DNA of 27,137 nucleotides from the NCBI GenBank assembly GCA_038329645.1, contig JBBQNG010000024.1, forward strand, positions 1-27,137. The letters are read 5' to 3'. The notes beneath the pieces are model-generated. The model was not told the DNA's origin. It did not search any database and worked only from the letters and a program-made list of their open reading frames with translations. The stretch comes from SZAS-79 sp038329645 (GTDB lineage: Bacteria; Pseudomonadota; Gammaproteobacteria; Burkholderiales; SG8-39). Each line of letters opens with the position of its first letter. Position 1 is the first letter of the stretch. Both the position numbers and the translations under genes were made by a program. This document shows, piece after piece, positions 22,123-27,137 of this stretch.

Positions 22123-23499
22123 ATGACCCAAAAACTCGATTTGCTGAAGATCGCCCAGGAAGAGCAGAACGGCGACCTGTTCAAGCTGCTCGACAGTATT
22201 TACCAGCGCTCCAAAGTCCAGCCGCGCGGATACACCGACGCGATCATCTGGGAGGGCGGCAGCTTCACCGGCGGCGTCAAGCCCGTGGCGCATGCGTTCA
22301 CCGACATGTTCGCCCTCAACGGCACGCTGATGGCCCTCGACGCGCTCGGCCTGCCGTTCCTAGGCGTGCCGATGATGGCGCAGTTCCGCCACGACACGAA
22401 GCTGGTGTCCCTGGACTGGTTCGGCAAGCTCGAGTACACGGCGCTCAAGTGGTCGACGGCCGGCGATTTCCTGGTCAACGAGAACGGCAAGAAGGTGGTC
22501 GTCAACGGCAAGTCCGCCAACGCCCCGCTGCGCACCGCCGCCGGCGTGTACTGCAACGTGCGGCCCTACGGCACGATCACGAGCATCCGCTTCATGCCCG
22601 GCCTGCCCTACTCGCAGGACAAGAAGAAGTTCTCGGTCGACCGCGCCAGCGGCAACATCCACTCCGAAATGAATACCCCAGGCGTGCGCATGGCCTACGC
22701 GGTGCGCCTGTTCCTGAAGATGGTGCACGAGACCGGGCAGGTCGGCCGCGTCGCGACCAAGCCCACCCAGGCGCAGGAAGATGCAATCAACGCCGGCATC
22801 GTGCGCTGGATGCTCGAAGGCACCAAGTTCCAGCTCAAGCGCCGCTATTCGGTCGACGCCTACGAGGAGCATAAGGACAACGTCGACGCGATCGTCGCGC
22901 TGCTGCCCAAGGATTTCAAGGCCGGCATGGAAAACTGGGGGGGCGAGATTTCCGAGCACATCGCAGACACCAATTTCGGCCTCCTCCTGCACGACATGGT
23001 CCAGCAGAAGGGCGTCATCGTTTACGCCACCGATCTTGACGGCGACCGCCTCACCGACCTGATGGCCGACGCGCCGGACTTCCTGCGCGCCTGGGGCCAG
23101 AAGGTGCTCGACCAGGTGAAGCCCGGCACGGACATGAACAAGGTGTGGAGCGAAATGGGCTTCACCATGAAGAACGGCAAGGACATGACCAGCGTCATGT
23201 ACCGCATGGTGGGCGAGCCGATTTATGAGCAGACGCTCGGTTCGGCCGACGCCATGCTGCTGCGCCTGCTGGCGGGCGACGAAACCGAAGGCGGCACCAA
23301 GCAGCCCTACGACCCGCGCATCCACTTTGTGCTCATCAGCGAGGCGTACAAGGCGGCCAACCCCGGCAACGCCGAACTCGCCAAGTGGCTCGACGACCAG
23401 GTCGCAGCGTTCGACAAGGTTTACGGCGGCAAGCGCCCCCGCTACCTGGACGGCTACAAACAGCTCAAGGAAGCCATCAAGCCCTGGGGTTCAAAGTAA
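22123..23499 (+). CDS. Conserved-looking cytoplasmic protein of unknown function, 458 residues
   Basis: I do not recognise this protein. It begins MTQKLDLLKIAQEEQNGDLF, has no signal peptide or membrane helix, and reads as a globular soluble protein. Features that stand out are AIIWEGGSFTGGVKP near residue 40, PFLGVPMMAQFRHDTK near 80, DLDGDRLTDLM near 305 (an Asp-rich loop that could bind metal) and a Lys-rich C-terminus. Codon use is strongly biased to C-ending and AAG/GAG codons even for this genome, suggesting high expression. The AAGG ribosome site is weak and 11 bases from the ATG. It stands alone between HupE and clpS, where many betaproteobacteria have icd or cspD. It is neither. Confidence 0.85.
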   Translation: MTQKLDLLKIAQEEQNGDLFKLLDSIYQRSKVQPRGYTDAIIWEGGSFTGGVKPVAHAFTDMFALNGTLMALDALGLPFLGVPMMAQFRHDTKLVSLDWFGKLEYTALKWSTAGDFLVNENGKKVVVNGKSANAPLRTAAGVYCNVRPYGTITSIRFMPGLPYSQDKKKFSVDRASGNIHSEMNTPGVRMAYAVRLFLKMVHETGQVGRVATKPTQAQEDAINAGIVRWMLEGTKFQLKRRYSVDAYEEHKDNVDAIVALLPKDFKAGMENWGGEISEHIADTNFGLLLHDMVQQKGVIVYATDLDGDRLTDLMADAPDFLRAWGQKVLDQVKPGTDMNKVWSEMGFTMKNGKDMTSVMYRMVGEPIYEQTLGSADAMLLRLLAGDETEGGTKQPYDPRIHFVLISEAYKAANPGNAELAKWLDDQVAAFDKVYGGKRPRYLDGYKQLKEAIKPWGSK

Positions 23500-23812
23500 G
23501 GCATCGCTAGGAAGGGGGTGCGGGGGAAACGTAGTTTCCCCTGCTCCGAGCGTCGGGGGAAACACAGTTTCTCCTGCTCCATGCGTTGGGGGCGTCAAGA
23601 GCCCGCTGCGCGCGTGGATTTGCGTGCCAAAAGTCACCTCGCCGCCATCTTGCAATCGGCACAATGGCGCAGATATTGCATTGCGCTCCCCACATTCATT
23701 GATTAGGATGAAGTCGTTGACGTGCATCCAAATTCTCCGCGGGGGAACCGGGGCGCAAGCGGCTTGTCCGACCATGGCGGCCTGACGGCGCGGAATTCGA
23801 GCAGACGGCACT
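23500..23812 (+). other. 313-bp gene-free stretch upstream of clpS
   Basis: This gap contains the 33-nt tandem repeat described separately and then AT-richer sequence. A weak promoter-like pair TTGCAA-N17-ATATTG lies around 23650-23680 and could drive clpSA. No convincing gene is present: short frames across it have no ribosome site or family resemblance. No hairpin followed by a T-run ends the upstream gene. Confidence 0.6.
23522..23587 (+). repeat. Two tandem copies of a 33-nt palindromic unit
   Basis: Units at 23522-23554 and 23555-23587 match at 27 of 33 positions, and a third copy seems to begin with GGGGG at 23588. Each unit starts with a hairpin: GGGGAAAC-GTA-GTTTCCCC in the first, and the same stem with one change (GTTTCTCC) in the second. 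The rest of each unit is a shared TGCTCC-containing tail. This resembles a small REP-like intergenic repeat. Confidence 0.85.
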
Positions 23813-24118
23813 ATGGCGCAGTTCAAGGACGACACAGTACTGAAGCCGGCGAAAGCGAAGACCAAGCCGCCGCCGATGTTCAAGGTTATGCTGCTCAATG
23901 ACGATTACACACCGATGGAGTTCGTAGTGCTTGTGCTGCAGAAATTCTTCGACATGACGCGCGAACGGGCCACACAGGTGATGCTTGCGGTGCATCGCGA
24001 AGGCATCGGCGTCTGCGGCGTGTATCCTAAGGATATTGCCGCGACCAAAGTCCAGCAGGTCGCGGGGTATGCCCGCAAACACCAGCACCCTTTGCAGTGC
24101 GTGATGGAGGAAACCTAG
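23813..24118 (+). CDS. clpS: ATP-dependent Clp protease adaptor ClpS
   Basis: This 101-residue cytoplasmic adaptor binds N-degron substrates and hands them to ClpA. The substrate-pocket residues are present: NDDYTPMEF (Asn29, Asp30, Asp31, Thr33, Met35) and the histidine of MLAVHREG (His61), together with GVYPKDIAATKV. An N-terminal extension of about 20 residues rich in Lys and Pro precedes the fold. The stop codon is immediately followed by the clpA ATG, and the clpA ribosome site (GGAGGAAAC) lies inside the last clpS codons, so the genes are tightly coupled. Confidence 0.97.
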   Translation: MAQFKDDTVLKPAKAKTKPPPMFKVMLLNDDYTPMEFVVLVLQKFFDMTRERATQVMLAVHREGIGVCGVYPKDIAATKVQQVAGYARKHQHPLQCVMEET

Positions 24119-26380
<2,262 letters not shown>

Positions 26381-26395
26381 GACGCTCAACCCTCC

Positions 26396-26426
26396 AAAAA
26401 AACCGCGCCCAGCCGCGGTTTTTTTT
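26396..26426 (+). terminator. Rho-independent terminator after clpA
   Basis: A run of A residues, CCGCG, a 6-nt loop, CGCGG and a run of eight T residues form a clear intrinsic terminator 16 bp after the clpA stop. The A and T runs make it potentially bidirectional. Confidence 0.92.
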
Positions 26427-26452
26427 CGCTTGGGCCAATGCCGCAACGCGCC

Positions 26453-26482
26453 TTGACAGCGCGCTCGGCAGCGTCGGAAACT
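26453..26482 (+). promoter_or_regulatory. Candidate promoter of the cytochrome/FccB pair
   Basis: A perfect TTGACA -35 box (26453-26458) sits just after the clpA terminator. The -10 region at about 17-18 bp (GGAAAC/GAAACT) is weak, so activation may be required. The cytochrome ATG follows at 26509. Confidence 0.35.
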
Positions 26483-26508
26483 GCGTCGCATCCCAGGGAG
26501 GATCCGGC

Positions 26509-26814
26509 ATGAAACGAATAATTCTTGCGGCCGCGCTCGCCGCGTCGTGCGCTCCGGCGATCGGCCAACAACCCGATCCCGATTTCGGGCGCAACCTCGC
26601 CGCCGCCTGCGCGATTTGCCACGGCACAAACGGGGTGAACGCCGGCGGACTGCCGAACCTGGCCGGCCAACCCCGGGAATACATCGTCCAGCAGTTGCGC
26701 GATTTCCGCGACGGCAAGCGCCCCGCGACGATCATGCACCAGATCGCCAAGGGCTATACCGAGCCCCAGATCGCTGCGCTGGCGGAGTTCTTCGCCGCGC
26801 AGAAAGCGAAATAG
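26509..26814 (+). CDS. Periplasmic monoheme class I cytochrome c, probable FccA-type subunit
   Basis: This 101-residue protein has a signal peptide (MKRIILAAALAASCAPAIGQ), one heme attachment site CAICH (Cys34, Cys37, His38) and a likely axial Met76 in ATIMHQIAKGYT. This is the cytochrome c553/FccA-like fold. A GGGAGG ribosome site precedes the ATG. It lies 9 bp before an FccB-like flavoprotein gene, which makes it the likely electron acceptor subunit of a flavocytochrome c sulfide dehydrogenase. FccA can be diheme or monoheme; this one is the short monoheme form. Confidence 0.9.
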   Translation: MKRIILAAALAASCAPAIGQQPDPDFGRNLAAACAICHGTNGVNAGGLPNLAGQPREYIVQQLRDFRDGKRPATIMHQIAKGYTEPQIAALAEFFAAQKAK

Positions 26815-26823
26815 GAGCCGCCC

Positions 26824-27137
26824 ATGAACAAGTCGTTTGGCAGACGCTGTTTTCTCAAGCTGGCGGGGGCGGGCGCAATCGGTGCCGCTCTGCCGGGGTG
26901 CGCGAGCGGCCCGCAGGCAAAGACCGCTGGCCGCGTGGTCGTCATCGGCGGCGGCTACGGCGGCGCGACGGCGGCGCGCTACATCCGGGCCTGGAGCGGC
27001 GGGGCGATCGAGGTCGTGCTCGTCGAGCGCAATTCGCAGTTCGTATCGTGCCCGCTGTCGAACCTGGTGCTGGGCGGCTCGCGCAGCATAGGCGACCTCA
27101 CCATGGGCTACGACAGGCTGCGCAGTTCGGGCGTCAC
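26824..27137 (+). CDS. fccB: FccB-like flavocytochrome c sulfide dehydrogenase flavoprotein, 3' end missing
   Basis: The first 104 residues are in the window. A twin-arginine signal (GRRCFLKLAGAGAIGAA) is followed by an FAD-binding Rossmann motif VVVIGGGYGGATAARYI at about 38-54, and by SCPLSNLVLGG with Cys76 at the position of the first redox cysteine of the sulfide:quinone reductase/FccB group. These enzymes oxidise sulfide in the periplasm and pass electrons to the cytochrome subunit encoded just upstream. LPGC at 23-26 resembles a lipobox, so the mature protein might be lipid-anchored. AGGAG lies seven bases before the ATG. Confidence 0.88.
   Translation, partial: MNKSFGRRCFLKLAGAGAIGAALPGCASGPQAKTAGRVVVIGGGYGGATAARYIRAWSGGAIEVVLVERNSQFVSCPLSNLVLGGSRSIGDLTMGYDRLRSSGV

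Noticed and set aside
22123..23499. Isocitrate dehydrogenase, expected near clpSA in many relatives
   Set aside because: The translation shares none of the dimeric or monomeric isocitrate dehydrogenase motifs.
23522..23592. Possible CRISPR array
   Set aside because: The 33-nt units are contiguous with no spacers, there are only two full copies, and no cas genes are present.
23225..23785. 186-codon frame running from the unknown protein into the gap before clpS
   Set aside because: Its first half is an out-of-frame shadow, and the second half is only the translation of the 33-nt repeat and non-coding sequence.

Overview
This 27 kb window is GC-rich, compactly coded chromosome from a Gram-negative proteobacterium. 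Gene content fits a betaproteobacterium best: hyi-glcDEF, pntAB, clpSA, tandem MXKDX-type repeat proteins, and a monoheme cytochrome beside an FccB-like flavoprotein. FccB and a TauE/SafE exporter hint at reduced-sulfur metabolism. Genus cannot be fixed from this window. I saw no tRNA, rRNA, insertion sequence, prophage or CRISPR array.

Layout. Positions 1-14913 are all on the minus strand. Reading in transcription order, a sigma70-like promoter near 14970 leads into hydroxypyruvate isomerase and the glycolate oxidase subunits GlcD, GlcE and GlcF. These are followed by a membrane-anchored multi-PAS diguanylate cyclase, an MsbA-like ABC half-exporter, and a fused substrate-binding/permease protein for osmoprotectants. 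A second promoter near 4020 leads into the proton-translocating transhydrogenase pntA-pntB and then an NhaD/CitMHS-type antiporter that runs off the left edge.

From 15060 to 18285 the plus strand carries a TauE/SafE permease overlapping a small membrane protein, a single-domain PuuD-type membrane protein with a strong terminator, and an EamA/DMT transporter with a 66-residue histidine-rich tail. From 18302 to 19485 the minus strand carries a DUF192 protein and two tandem paralogous secreted repeat proteins. One of these is built on 7-residue repeats and the other on 5-residue repeats, and each has its own terminator. From 19695 to the right edge everything is on the plus strand: a TPR protein overlapping a HupE/UreJ-like membrane protein, a 458-residue protein I do not recognise, a gap with a 33-nt tandem repeat, clpS-clpA with a terminator, and a c-type cytochrome with an FccB-like flavoprotein that runs off the right edge.

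How the genes fit together. hyi-glcDEF oxidises glycolate to glyoxylate and interconverts hydroxypyruvate and tartronate semialdehyde. PntAB uses proton-motive force to make NADPH, and the antiporter next to it exchanges ions against the same gradient. ClpS delivers N-degron substrates to ClpA. The cytochrome/flavoprotein pair probably oxidises sulfide in the periplasm, and TauE/SafE could export sulfite or another sulfur anion. The least explained items are the repeat-protein pair, the 458-residue protein with its C10-tract leader, the His-tailed transporter and the 33-nt repeat. No single clearly new multi-gene system stands out.
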